Of a stretch of DNA of 64,000 nucleotides, positions 1 to 9,704 are shown in pieces. The translations under genes were made by a program, and so were the position numbers. Position 1 is the stretch's first letter; every line of letters begins with the position of its first letter. A model generated the notes under the pieces. It had not been told where the DNA came from, ran no database searches, and was given only the letters and a program-made list of their open reading frames with translations. This DNA comes from CADEER01 sp965216585 (GTDB taxonomy: Bacteria; Desulfobacterota; Binatia; HRBIN30; CADEER01): positions 558,001 to 622,000 of the forward strand of contig CBDCGC010000002.1 in NCBI GenBank assembly GCA_965216585.1, read 5' to 3'.

Positions 1-1
1 C

Positions 2-508
2 TGGTTGATTCGCCATCCGCTTGGCGTCATCGAATCGCATACCCGCATCAAGCGCGAGGCGCGGGCCGCCAGCGGCGGCATCGTCGGTCTGCGCCGGCGC
101 CTGCGCGATTCCTTCAACCGCCTGGCCGCCATACCGCAGGGTGGAATGACCGCCCTCGCCCGCCAGCGCGAGATCAAATGGGTCGTCCAACAAACGATCA
201 TTCGCGAGTTTCTCGCAACCGTAGCTGCGCAAGATCAGATGCAGGTTCGCTTCGAGGATCTCGTACGCAACCCCGCATCGATCCTGCAAACGCTGTGCAA
301 CGGTCTCGGCCTCGAGCAGGAAACGGGAATGCTCGACGTCATCGCCGAACGGCGGACCATGAATGACTCGCTCGGCGACCCCAACTTCCACAAACACACG
401 CGCGTCGACCCGGCGACCGCGGACGGCTGGCGCTCGGTCTTCTCGACCGCCGATCTGACGCTCGAAACGCGCCGCTTGATGGATCTCATCGGCGTGCGCG
501 ACGCTTGA
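2..508 (+). CDS. Sulfotransferase family protein, C-terminal part (cut by window start)
   Basis: The reading frame is already open at the window edge, so this is the 3' part of a longer gene; 168 residues are visible. The first residues read WLIRHP followed by GVIES, resembling the 3'-phosphate (PAPS) binding segment of sulfotransferases (R-x-P...S). Further on, VRFEDLVRNPASIL matches the 'YEDL..dP...l..l..FLG' segment of the same family. Such enzymes move sulfate from PAPS to an alcohol or sugar; the acceptor cannot be inferred. The stop codon TGA at 506-508 is also the first base triplet of a dispersed repeat. The downstream gene is convergent. Confidence 0.72.
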   Translation, partial: WLIRHPLGVIESHTRIKREARAASGGIVGLRRRLRDSFNRLAAIPQGGMTALARQREIKWVVQQTIIREFLATVAAQDQMQVRFEDLVRNPASILQTLCNGLGLEQETGMLDVIAERRTMNDSLGDPNFHKHTRVDPATADGWRSVFSTADLTLETRRLMDLIGVRDA

Positions 509-567
509 AGCTCGCTCCGCTCGTAGGCTGAGGCAGGCATAGGCAAAGGATGGTGTCGCTGCGCGAG
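506..567 (+). repeat. Dispersed 62-70 bp repeat, copy A
   Basis: This segment is closely matched by the minus strand of 41392-41461. Shared blocks are CTCGCTsCGCTCGTAGGCT, AGGC, TAGGCAAAGG and TGGTGTCGCTGCGCGAG. Copy B is 8 bp longer, including one extra CAAAGG-type unit. The repeat starts on the stop codon of the sulfotransferase and is followed within 10 bp by the palindromic repeat at 577. No reading frame is conserved. It is a non-coding interspersed element of unknown role. Confidence 0.75.
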
Positions 568-576
568 ACCATCCTA

Positions 577-665
577 TCAGCCCGGTTCACCGGGCTTCCC
601 CCCTTTCAGTCGTGGGCTTCAGCCCGCGGCTGTCGTTCGAGCTCACCTCCGCCTGTTTCGCCGCC
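577..665. repeat. REP-like palindromic intergenic repeat, copy A
   Basis: This is an 89-bp element with a second copy at 38536-38623. It contains two short palindromes: AGCCCGG-TTCA-CCGGGCT (579-596) and GGGC-TTCA-GCCC (614-625). A shared tail follows, rich in cytosine and ending in CGCC. Both copies lie just past the 3' end of a minus-strand gene (8 bp from the stop here). This resembles REP/RAYT-type extragenic palindromes, but no RAYT transposase is visible in the window. Confidence 0.75.
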
Positions 666-672
666 AGGCAAA

Positions 673-1467
673 TCACCCCCCGAGCAGCTCGCGCAGATAG
701 GCAATCGCTGCCGCCGTGCGCTTACCGTACCAGAACAATGCCTTGCCGTCGGCGAGGTGAACGCGATCGTTGCGCCAGGCAGTCGTCGCACTGAGTAGAG
801 CCAGCTCGTCGCGGTGTGCCGCGGTGAAGACGTACGGCTCGTCGGGCAGAAGAATCACCTCGGGGTCGGCGGTGGCGATTTCCGCCAGATCGACCTCGGG
901 AAAGGGCGCCGTGTCCGTGCCGCAGACGTTGACACCGCCGCTCACTGAGATGAGGTCGCTGGCGTAGGCGGCGCCGTTGAAGGACATCCAGGGATTGCGC
1001 CAGATCGGACAGAAAACGCGCCGCGGCGACGACTCTGGCCGCGCGCCGCAACGGGCGGCGGCGATCGCGCCGGCGACGCGCTCGCCGCGGGCCGCCCGAT
1101 CGAGCAGCGAGGCGACGCCGCGCACCGTCGCCTCGACGCGCTCCACCGTGCGCGGGTGGGCGACATAGACGGCAAAGCGCGCCGCCAGCCACTCGAAGTC
1201 CTCGCGGCGGTTTTCGTCCCGATCGACGAGAATCAAATCCGGCGACAGCGCGGCGATCGCTTCGCGCTGAGGATTCTTCGTGCCTCCGACTCGCGCCAGG
1301 CGGGCGAGCTCACGAGCCGGATGCGTGCAGTAGCGGGTGACGCCGACCAGACGCTCGGCGGCGCCGAGATCGCAGACCAACTCACTGAGGCTCGGTACCA
1401 GAGAGACGATGCGCCGCGCCGCGCTCTCGACTTCACGGCCGGCATCGTCGCACACGCTTCCGCTCAT
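673..1467 (-). CDS. BtuF/TroA-like helical-backbone metal or corrinoid receptor
   Basis: A 264-residue protein with the two-lobe TroA/BtuF layout. The N-terminal lobe starts RRIVSLVPSLSELVCDLG and continues LVGVTRYCTHP. The middle carries LSPDLILVDRDENR, and the C-terminal lobe has LAEIATADPEVILLPDEPYVF. This is the pattern of cobalamin- and haem-binding ABC receptors. The frame is open upstream, but ATG at 1467 is chosen because it overlaps the previous stop (ATGA, 1464-1467) and homology begins there. No signal peptide is visible and no btuC/btuD is nearby, so it may act in the cytoplasm or with a distant transporter. Several neighbours in this run are B12-dependent, which supports a corrinoid ligand. 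That link is inference. Confidence 0.75.
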   Translation of the reverse strand: MSGSVCDDAGREVESAARRIVSLVPSLSELVCDLGAAERLVGVTRYCTHPARELARLARVGGTKNPQREAIAALSPDLILVDRDENRREDFEWLAARFAVYVAHPRTVERVEATVRGVASLLDRAARGERVAGAIAAARCGARPESSPRRVFCPIWRNPWMSFNGAAYASDLISVSGGVNVCGTDTAPFPEVDLAEIATADPEVILLPDEPYVFTAAHRDELALLSATTAWRNDRVHLADGKALFWYGKRTAAAIAYLRELLGG

Positions 1468-1811
1468 TCTTTCGCATCTTCGATCGAGTCGAGGAGCTCG
1501 CGCAGTCGAAGCCGCTCGGCGTCGGTGATCTCGGGCGTGCTGGCGGCGCCGCTCGGCGGCGGCAAGCGGAACGAGCTCTCGGTATCGCGGCGCGCGATTT
1601 CGAGCACCAGCCACACCAGGGCGACGGCGACGGCCAGCATCGCCAGCAACGCCGGCCACGGCCGCCGGGCGTTTCGCTTGCGCGCCGGCCGCTTGCGAGT
1701 CGTCCGCTTGCGAGTCGTCCGCTTGCCTCGTGGGCTGCGATTCGCCGCCGCAGCGCCGCCCTTCTTGCCGGCTGGCCGGCGCGGCCGCGCACGACCGTCA
1801 GACTTGGCCAC
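1464..1811 (-). CDS. Small basic single-pass membrane protein
   Basis: 115 residues from a GTG start at 1811, overlapping the end of the flavoprotein gene by 14 bp and the next start by 4 bp (ATGA). The first 50 residues are strongly basic with a repeated TTRKR unit, encoded by a short direct repeat near 1700-1725. A hydrophobic helix follows (about 52-72, PWPALLAMLAVAVALVWLVL), then a short acidic C-terminal helix. The topology suggests the basic tail stays in the cytoplasm. No family is recognised. Tight coupling on both sides makes it a real gene linked to its neighbours. Confidence 0.6.
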   Translation of the reverse strand: MAKSDGRARPRRPAGKKGGAAAANRSPRGKRTTRKRTTRKRPARKRNARRPWPALLAMLAVAVALVWLVLEIARRDTESSFRLPPPSGAASTPEITDAERLRLRELLDSIEDAKE

Positions 1812-3003
1812 TGGCCCTCCCGAGCGAACCCGACTCAGTGAAATCGGGGCGCCAGATGTTGCGCAGGGCGTCGAAACACGAGCGCCGATCCCAGTCGTCG
1901 ATGCCGTTGTACCAACGCAGGCCGAGCGTGCGCAGGCGCACGCTCTTTTCCGGCAGCGCAAAGCAGAGGCGCCAGTAGCGGCTGTAGAACCACCGTGCCG
2001 TCGCGTGCAGTCGCCCGAGCTTGACGCCGAGCCACGAGGTGTCGATCGCCCGTTGGTAGGCACGGCCGGAGAAGTCTCGCTGGCGGCGCGCCTCGAGCAG
2101 GGCGTGGGCGGCGAACGAGCCGTACTCCATGGCCAGCGAAATCCCCTCCCCCATCAGCGGATCGGCGCCGGCGGCATCGCCGGCGAGCAGGACGTTGGCA
2201 GCGGCGACGCGGGTCTTGCCGCGCCGGTACCAGCGGATGGGAAAGGCGACCCGGCGCGCCCCTGCCTCGTCGTGGACCCGCATCTGCTCGGCGAGGACTC
2301 GCTTCATGCGCTGGCCGTCGGCCTGCAGGCTGTAGATGCCGACGTTGGCGTGCGGCCGACCGTCGATCAGACAGGGGAAGGTCCACGCGTACCCGGCGAG
2401 ACCGTTGGCGACCTCGCTGAAGTCGAAGTCGGAACGAGCGGCGGCGAAGCCGTCCCAGGCGCCCGCATCGATGGGAACGTCGCACATCGCCGCTCGTGCG
2501 ATCGGTGAGTGCTCGGTTCCGACCAGGGAGCGGCGGATGAAGGAACCCGAACCGTCGGCGCCGACGACCTGCTCGGTTGCCCAGGTCGCGCGCGGAGTTT
2601 CGACGACGACACGACCAGCGGAGCGCTCGACCCGGCGTACCGGCTCATCTTCGCGCACCTCGATACCGCGTTGGCGACAGGCATCGGCAAGCGCCGCATC
2701 GAGCTCGGCGCGGCGCACGACGTAGGAGAAGTTCTGTTGGTGAAAATCCACACGCGTACTCGGAGTGTGAGCGCGGGCATGGTGAACGGCGACGTGCGGG
2801 ATGTCGAACGGTACGTCGTGCTCGAGCATCCAGGTGCGCGCGGCCGGAATCAATCCGCCGGCGCAGACCTTGGGGCGCGGATGGCGCGCCTTGTCGAGGA
2901 CGACGAGGTCCTCGGCCAGCGCCGGGTCCCGGCGGTGCAGCGCCAGCGCCGTTGCCGTGCCGGCTGGTCCGGCGCCGACGATGACGATGGGTCGCTTTTC
3001 CAT
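1798..3003 (-). CDS. Geranylgeranyl reductase family FAD-dependent oxidoreductase
   Basis: 401 residues. The N-terminus is a Rossmann FAD site (IVIVGAGPAGTATALALHRR). The family signature KVCAGGLIP (about 46-54) follows, then GADGSGSFIRR and a second FAD motif, LLAGDAAGADPLMGEGI (about 273-289). This is the geranylgeranyl-reductase group of flavoproteins, which reduce isoprenoid chains or related polyene substrates such as menaquinone or archaeal-type lipids. The substrate cannot be chosen from the sequence. It lies downstream of the mutase genes on the same strand with a 59-bp gap, and is coupled to the small membrane protein behind it. Confidence 0.8.
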   Translation of the reverse strand: MEKRPIVIVGAGPAGTATALALHRRDPALAEDLVVLDKARHPRPKVCAGGLIPAARTWMLEHDVPFDIPHVAVHHARAHTPSTRVDFHQQNFSYVVRRAELDAALADACRQRGIEVREDEPVRRVERSAGRVVVETPRATWATEQVVGADGSGSFIRRSLVGTEHSPIARAAMCDVPIDAGAWDGFAAARSDFDFSEVANGLAGYAWTFPCLIDGRPHANVGIYSLQADGQRMKRVLAEQMRVHDEAGARRVAFPIRWYRRGKTRVAAANVLLAGDAAGADPLMGEGISLAMEYGSFAAHALLEARRQRDFSGRAYQRAIDTSWLGVKLGRLHATARWFYSRYWRLCFALPEKSVRLRTLGLRWYNGIDDWDRRSCFDALRNIWRPDFTESGSLGRASGQV

Positions 3004-3062
3004 CGCTTCGCGCCGCCCTCAAGGAGAAGCGCGGTGCGCCCCGCCCCACCGCTCAGCCCAAC

Positions 3063-3464
3063 TCAGGTGGCGTTGATGTTCTCTCTCGCCCACGACACGA
3101 TGTCTTCCGTGCTGGCGCCCGGCGTGAAGATGTGCGAGACGCCCTTCTTGACCAGCTCGGCCGCGTCTTCGTCGGGAATGATACCACCGCCGAAGACGGA
3201 AACACCGTCGAGCCCCTTGGTTTTGATCAGATCGATGATCGCCGGGAAGAGCGTCATGTGGGCGCCCGACAAGATGCTCAAGCCGATTGCGTCGACGTCT
3301 TCCTGCACCGCCGCCTCGGCGATCATCTCCGGGGTTTGATGCAGGCCGGTGTAAATCACTTCGAAACCGCCGTCGCGCAGCGCTCGCGCAATGATCTTGG
3401 CACCGCGGTCGTGCCCGTCGAGGCCGGGCTTGGCGATGAGGATTCGGATCGGTCGTTCGGACAC
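3063..3464 (-). CDS. Methylmalonyl-CoA mutase, cobalamin-binding (small) subunit
   Basis: 133 residues forming a stand-alone B12-binding domain. It has the DxHxxG motif with the axial histidine (D16-G-H18-D-R-G21), SILSGAH at about 83-89, and GGGIIP near 111. GTG at 3464 is the start, with a good GGAGG site 8 bases upstream. It partners the catalytic subunit encoded 43 bp upstream. The two-gene form (separate catalytic and B12 chains) is typical of archaea and of several bacterial phyla, unlike the fused E. coli or human enzyme. Its role is to carry adenosylcobalamin for the carbon-skeleton rearrangement. Confidence 0.93.
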   Translation of the reverse strand: MSERPIRILIAKPGLDGHDRGAKIIARALRDGGFEVIYTGLHQTPEMIAEAAVQEDVDAIGLSILSGAHMTLFPAIIDLIKTKGLDGVSVFGGGIIPDEDAAELVKKGVSHIFTPGASTEDIVSWARENINAT

Positions 3465-3507
3465 GTTTTGGTTCCTCCGATGTGAGTGAACAAGAATACG
3501 CGCCGGC

Positions 3508-5117
<1,610 letters not shown>

Positions 5118-5121
<4 letters not shown>

Positions 5122-5372
5122 TTCTTCCCTCCCCGCAGCACTCTCCAGGGCCTGCCCCGATCCTTCTCGCGACCGCGCAACAAGCCGCTGGCGACGTGCG
5201 CCCAGTCGTCACGCACCAGCACGCGGGTCTCGCCAAGCGCTCCGAAAGTCAGCGGCTTCATACCAAAACGGTTGTTCTCGATCACACACGGAATACCAAA
5301 GTTCTCCAAATATCCTTTAACGATATGCGCCTGTACCTCAAGTGGAGTCGAGTAACAGAGCCGCCACGTCAT
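5118..5372 (-). CDS. DUF2007-like small protein
   Basis: 84 residues. The pattern LCYSTPLEVQAHIVKGYLE, then GIPCVIEN and TRVLVRDDW, is that of DUF2007 (putative signal-transducing) domains, where a short ferredoxin-like fold begins with 'lyst.n..ea..ik..Le..gI.c.i.n'. It lies between enoyl-CoA hydratase (3 bp away) and the mutase large subunit (4-bp overlap), so it is co-translated with both. The biochemical role of this family is unknown. Confidence 0.75.
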
Positions 5373-5375
5373 CGC

Positions 5376-6152
5376 TTATTCTCCGGTGAACTTCGGCTGT
5401 CGCTTTTCGAGGAAGGCACGCATCCCCTCGCGCCGATCCCGGCTGGCGAAAGAGAGGCCAAACACCTCTGATTCGTAGCGACAGGCGTTCTCCAAATCAA
5501 GGTCGCTGCCGCTGGCGATGGCCGCCTTGGCCTGCTCGATCGCAATCGGCGCTTTACCGGCGAGCTTGCCGGCAAAGGCCGCGGTCTCGGCCATCAAGTC
5601 GCCCGCATCGACGACGCGGTTGACGACGCCGATACGCAGCGCCTCGGCGGCATCGATCATGTCGCCGCTGTAGATCATCTCACGGGCGCGGGCGACGCCG
5701 ATGCGGCGTGGCAGGCGCTGCGTACCGCCAAAGCCGGGCAAGATGCCGAGGTTGATTTCGGGCTGTCCGAAGCGAGCGCTGGCGCTGGCGAAAATCATGT
5801 CGCAGGCCAGCGCCAGCTCGAGGCCGCCGCCGAGGGCAAAGCCGTTGACCGCGGCGATGACCGGCTGCGCCAGCAGCTCGAGCGAGCGGAACGTCTCCTG
5901 TCCGAGCCGCGAGAAGCGCCGCGCCTCGATCGCGGTCATCGATTCCATGGCGGCGATATCGGCACCGGCGACGAACGCTTTTTCGCCGGCGCCGGTGATG
6001 ACGGCGCAGTGCACGCTGCGATCGCCGTCGATTTCGCGAATCGCCGCCGCCAGCTCCTCCAGCGTCGCGGGGTTGAGCGCGTTGAGTGCTTCGGCGCGAT
6101 CGATGGTCAGCGTGACCACGGCATCGTCGCGTTCGACCCGCAGATTGCTCAT
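5376..6152 (-). CDS. Enoyl-CoA hydratase/isomerase
   Basis: 258 residues of the crotonase fold. Oxyanion-hole segments are present (AGEKAFVAGADIAAM and GFALGGGLELALACD), as are the catalytic glutamates (GGGLELA and GQPEINLGILPGFGGTQRLPR). The ATG at 6152 is preferred over the upstream in-frame ATG at 6182 because homology starts with MSNLRVERDD and a GGAG lies 10 bases ahead. It hydrates trans-2-enoyl-CoA in beta-oxidation or a related acyl-CoA pathway. Co-directional placement ahead of the mutase genes fits acyl-CoA breakdown feeding propionyl-CoA metabolism; that connection is inference. Confidence 0.9.
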   Translation of the reverse strand: MSNLRVERDDAVVTLTIDRAEALNALNPATLEELAAAIREIDGDRSVHCAVITGAGEKAFVAGADIAAMESMTAIEARRFSRLGQETFRSLELLAQPVIAAVNGFALGGGLELALACDMIFASASARFGQPEINLGILPGFGGTQRLPRRIGVARAREMIYSGDMIDAAEALRIGVVNRVVDAGDLMAETAAFAGKLAGKAPIAIEQAKAAIASGSDLDLENACRYESEVFGLSFASRDRREGMRAFLEKRQPKFTGE

Positions 6153-6222
6153 CTTGCCAGCACTCCAGGCATGGGAACACACTCCTCCGGTTGCTGCCGC
6201 TGGCGGCGCGCCACGGCGCCGC

Positions 6223-7167
6223 TCAATACTCGGGTTTCAGGTCGAAGCGATGGTTGGAATCGAGGAAGCGAATGGTGTGGGTGCGCGAGCGCATGACGAC
6301 GGAATTGGTCACGCCGCCGCCGCGAAAGAAGCGCACGCCGCGCAGGTAGTCGCCGTTGGTGACGCCGGTGCCGGCAAACATGACACTGCCGGAAGCCATT
6401 TCGTCGATGGTATAGATGCGCGCAAGGTCGTCGATACCGTACTCGCGCGCTTTCTCATTGTCGCCGGGGCCGCGGCCGATCAGGCGCGCCTGCATGTCAC
6501 CGGCGGCGCAGCGCAGCGCAGCCGCCGTCATGATGCCCTGTTGCGATCCACCGATGCCGAGCACCATGTCGATACCGGAGTGCTCGCTGGTCGTCGCCAT
6601 CGATGCGGCGACGTCGCCGTCGCGCAGCAGCTTGACGCGGGCGCCGGCTTCGCGCACTTCGGCGATCAACGCCTCGTGGCGCGGTCGCTCGAGAATTGCC
6701 ACCGTGAGATCGGCGACGTAGACGCCCTTGGCATCGGCCAGCGAGCGCAGGTTTTCGGTCGCGCTCTTCTCCAGGCTGATGGCGCCGCGGCCGATCGGCC
6801 CGACCGCGATCTTCTCCATGTACATGTCGGGAATGCGCAGGAAACCGCCGGACTCGGCGATGGCGATGATCGACATCGCGTTGTAGCCGCCGATCGAGCA
6901 AATCGCCGCGCCTTCGAGTGGATCGAGGGCTACGTCGAGCTCGGGTCCGGTTTCGTTGCCGACTTTCTCGCCGACCGGCAGAAGGTCGCTGTCGGTGTCG
7001 CCGAGGACGATGACGCCGTTGATGGCGATCGATTGAAAGGTGCGCCGCATCGCTTCCGCGCCGGCGCGGTCGGTCGCCTCGAGGTCCCCCCGTCCCATGA
7101 GGCGCGCCGAAGCGAGAGCCGCCGCCTCGGTAACGCGAACGGCTTCCAGGGCCAGATTTCGATCCAT
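6223..7167 (-). CDS. Class II fructose-1,6-bisphosphatase (GlpX) family, divergent active site
   Basis: 314 residues, co-linear with GlpX throughout: an N-terminal LEATDRAGAEAMR helix, GEKVG (66-70), DPLEG (82-86), PDMYMEKIAVGP, RDGDVA (182-187) and FAGTGVTNGDYLRGV. Several positions the family uses for metal and phosphate binding differ. The usual GEGE-x-DEAPM loop reads GDTDSD and is three residues shorter, DPLEGT is DPLEGA, and GAPEG is GSQQG (207-211). It may be a FBPase of gluconeogenesis with relaxed chemistry, or a related sugar-phosphate phosphatase. It lies 88 bp after threonine synthase on the same strand. Confidence 0.8.
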   Translation of the reverse strand: MDRNLALEAVRVTEAAALASARLMGRGDLEATDRAGAEAMRRTFQSIAINGVIVLGDTDSDLLPVGEKVGNETGPELDVALDPLEGAAICSIGGYNAMSIIAIAESGGFLRIPDMYMEKIAVGPIGRGAISLEKSATENLRSLADAKGVYVADLTVAILERPRHEALIAEVREAGARVKLLRDGDVAASMATTSEHSGIDMVLGIGGSQQGIMTAAALRCAAGDMQARLIGRGPGDNEKAREYGIDDLARIYTIDEMASGSVMFAGTGVTNGDYLRGVRFFRGGGVTNSVVMRSRTHTIRFLDSNHRFDLKPEY

Positions 7168-7255
7168 GAGTTTCCTACCCCACTCCTGTTCCTCTCCGTC
7201 TCGAGTATAGACGCTTCCCGCCGTGTTTCCACAACGAGAACGAGGCTCGACGAAG

Positions 7256-8320
7256 TCAATCCAGATCGAGGTGGCGCGCCAATTCGTCGAGGCTGGCTTT
7301 CACCTTGGTGATCTCCGGAACTTGCGAAAGCGCAGTATCGGGATCCTTGAGGCCGTGCCCGGTCAGCGTCGCAACCACCGTCTCACCGCCTCGAAAGCGG
7401 CCGGCGGCGGCGCTCTTGATGATGCCGGCAATACTGACCGCCGAGGCGGGCTCGCAAAAGATTCCCTCGCGCGCACCCAACGTCCGGTAGGCCGCGAGTA
7501 GCTCCTCGTCGGTGACCGCCTCGATGACACCGCCAGACTCGTCGCGCGCTGCAACTGCCGATTGCCAACTCGCCGGATTGCCGATGCGGATCGCCGTCGC
7601 AATCGTTTCGGGCTTTTCGATCGGATGACCGGCGACGATCGGCGCCGAGCCGGCCGCCTGAAAGCCCATCATGCGCGGCAGAGCACCGATCGTGCCGTCG
7701 TCGTGGTACTGCCGGTAGCCCCGCCAATAGGCGGTGATGTTACCGGCGTTGCCGACCGGCAGAAAGTGAAGGTCGGGAGCGCGGCCGAGGGTGTCGCAGA
7801 TCTCGAACGACGCCGTCTTCTGCCCCTCGATGCGATAGGGGTTGACCGAATTGACCAAGGTCACGTCGTACTTCTCGGCCGCGTCGCGCACCATGCGCAG
7901 CGCCGTGTCGAAGCTGCCGTCGACGCTGAGGATGCTGGCGCCGTGCATGACCGCTTGCGACAACTTGCCCTTGGCGATGTTGCCGTGCGGGACGACGACG
8001 AAGGAGCGGATACCCGCCCGCCCGGCATAGGCGGCCGCCGACGCCGAGGTGTTGCCGGTCGACGCGCAGATGACCGCCCGCGCACCGGCGTGCACTGCCT
8101 GGCTGACGGCTGCCGTCATCCCCCGGTCCTTGAAAGAGCCGGTCGGGTTCATCGCCTCGTACTTGACGTAGAGCTCGATGTCGGCGCCGATGTCGGCGGC
8201 CAGGCGATCACAGCGGATGAGCGGCGTGCCTCCCTCGTGCAGCGATATCGCCGCGCACCCCGCCGGTAGATCGAGGTAGGTGCGGTAGCGTTCGATGACC
8301 CCGGGCCAGACACCGCTCAT
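7256..8320 (-). CDS. thrC: Threonine synthase
   Basis: 354 residues, PLP fold type II. The PLP lysine lies in NPTGSFKDRGM (about residues 59-69), followed by ASTGNTSAS (phosphate contacts) and NAGNITAYW. It converts O-phospho-L-homoserine to threonine. The frame stays open 666 bp upstream, but ATG at 8320 is the true start because it overlaps the homoserine dehydrogenase stop by ATGA (8317-8320) and matches the family N-terminus. No homoserine kinase (thrB) is in the window, so the pathway's middle step is encoded elsewhere. Confidence 0.95.
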   Translation of the reverse strand: MSGVWPGVIERYRTYLDLPAGCAAISLHEGGTPLIRCDRLAADIGADIELYVKYEAMNPTGSFKDRGMTAAVSQAVHAGARAVICASTGNTSASAAAYAGRAGIRSFVVVPHGNIAKGKLSQAVMHGASILSVDGSFDTALRMVRDAAEKYDVTLVNSVNPYRIEGQKTASFEICDTLGRAPDLHFLPVGNAGNITAYWRGYRQYHDDGTIGALPRMMGFQAAGSAPIVAGHPIEKPETIATAIRIGNPASWQSAVAARDESGGVIEAVTDEELLAAYRTLGAREGIFCEPASAVSIAGIIKSAAAGRFRGGETVVATLTGHGLKDPDTALSQVPEITKVKASLDELARHLDLD

Positions 8321-9636
8321 GCGCGCAGGCTTTCTTCGATACGCACCACCACCGATTTGCCGCGCACCGCTTTGAGGCGATCGATCGCGGCGATGGCGCG
8401 GCGCACGCCGCGCGCCGGTGCCGGGTGGGTGCGGATGACGATCGGCACTGCACCGCCGCGGCCGGGCCCGCGCTGGATCATCGAAGCGATCGAGATGCCG
8501 GCTCTGCCGAGCGCCCCCGAGATTTGGGCCAGGACGCCCGGGCGGTCGGCCACCCGCATGCGTACGTAGAAGGTGCCGGCCGCCTCGCCGCCGGTGCTGG
8601 CTGGTGCCTTCTCCTGTTGATCGATCGGATAGCCGAGCGGCGCCACACGGCCGCGGCAACCGTGCAGTCGATTGCGGGCAATCTCCATCAGGTCGCCGAC
8701 GACGGCCGTCGCCGTCGGCATCATACCGGCGCCGAGGCCGACGTACATGCTCGAGCCGAGGGCGGCGCTGTTCAGCACCACGGCGTTGAGCGCGCCGTGA
8801 ATCTCGGCCAGCGGATTGTCGCGCGGCACCATCGCCGGGTGCACTCTGGCGTCGATGCCGTCCTTCGATCGCACGGCGACGGCGAGATGCTTGAGCGAAT
8901 AGCCAAACTCGCGCGCGTAGGCGATGTCTTCCTGGGCAATCTTGCGGATGCCCTCGGTGGCCACCTGCTCGAGACGAAAGCCGCAACCAAAGGCGAGTTG
9001 AACCAGCAGTGTCAGCTTGTGCGCGGCGTCGACACCGTCGACGTCGAAGGTCGGATCCGCCTCCGCCAGGCCGTCGGCCTGCGCCTGGCGCAGCACCTCG
9101 GCGAACTCGCCGCCGGCGTCGCTCATGCGACTCAGGATGTAGTTGGTGGTGCCGTTGACGATGCCGAAAATGGCGCTGTGGCGATCGCCACCGAGCGATT
9201 CTTTCAGCGTGCGGATGATCGGGATACCGCCACCGACGCTGGCCTCGAAGCCGATTTCGACCCCGCGTTTCTCGGCGGCGCTGAAGATCTCGGCGCCGTG
9301 ATGGGCCAGCAACGCCTTGTTGGCGGTCACCACGTCTTTGCCGGCGCGGATGGCGTCGAGGACGAAGCGCCGCGCCAGACCGGTGCCTCCCATCACCTCG
9401 ATGACGATATCGATGCTCGGGTCATCGAGAACCGCCGCCGCGTCGCCGACGAGCACGCCGCGCGCCAGGCGGATGCCGCGATCGCGGCGCGTGTCGATGT
9501 CGGCGATGCGGACGAGGTCGATCGGCACACCGCTGCGATCGCGGATGTGTCCGCGATTCTTCTTGAGGACCTTGACGACCCCGGTGCCGATCGTACCGAA
9601 ACCGATCAACCCCACACGCACTGCCCGCTGCACCAC
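8317..9636 (-). CDS. hom: Homoserine dehydrogenase
   Basis: 439 residues. The N-terminal NAD(P) domain starts VRVGLIGFGTIGTGVV; the catalytic region includes GGGIPIIRTLKESL, NGTTNYILSRM and FDVDGVDAAHKL (with the catalytic Asp/Lys). A C-terminal ACT domain (YVRMRVADRPGVLAQISGAL) suggests feedback control by an amino acid, normally threonine. It reduces aspartate semialdehyde to homoserine. It is translationally coupled to thrC and follows the aminotransferase gene by 68 bp on the same strand, so the three probably form one transcript. Confidence 0.95.
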   Translation of the reverse strand: MVQRAVRVGLIGFGTIGTGVVKVLKKNRGHIRDRSGVPIDLVRIADIDTRRDRGIRLARGVLVGDAAAVLDDPSIDIVIEVMGGTGLARRFVLDAIRAGKDVVTANKALLAHHGAEIFSAAEKRGVEIGFEASVGGGIPIIRTLKESLGGDRHSAIFGIVNGTTNYILSRMSDAGGEFAEVLRQAQADGLAEADPTFDVDGVDAAHKLTLLVQLAFGCGFRLEQVATEGIRKIAQEDIAYAREFGYSLKHLAVAVRSKDGIDARVHPAMVPRDNPLAEIHGALNAVVLNSAALGSSMYVGLGAGMMPTATAVVGDLMEIARNRLHGCRGRVAPLGYPIDQQEKAPASTGGEAAGTFYVRMRVADRPGVLAQISGALGRAGISIASMIQRGPGRGGAVPIVIRTHPAPARGVRRAIAAIDRLKAVRGKSVVVRIEESLRA

Positions 9637-9704
9637 AGATCTCCTCCGCCTTCCCCTATACGGTTCCGTCGTCCGCTTCCACTGCGTTGCAGCCGGTCGG
9701 ACTC

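Noticed and set aside
1156..2508. Plus-strand 450-codon open frame
   Set aside because: Antisense to the BtuF-like, small membrane and flavoprotein genes; Arg/Ala-rich, no motif.
8321..8986. N-terminal extension of threonine synthase
   Set aside because: The extra 222 codons run over homoserine dehydrogenase in another frame and give an Arg-rich non-protein sequence. The ATGA junction at 8317-8320 sets the start.
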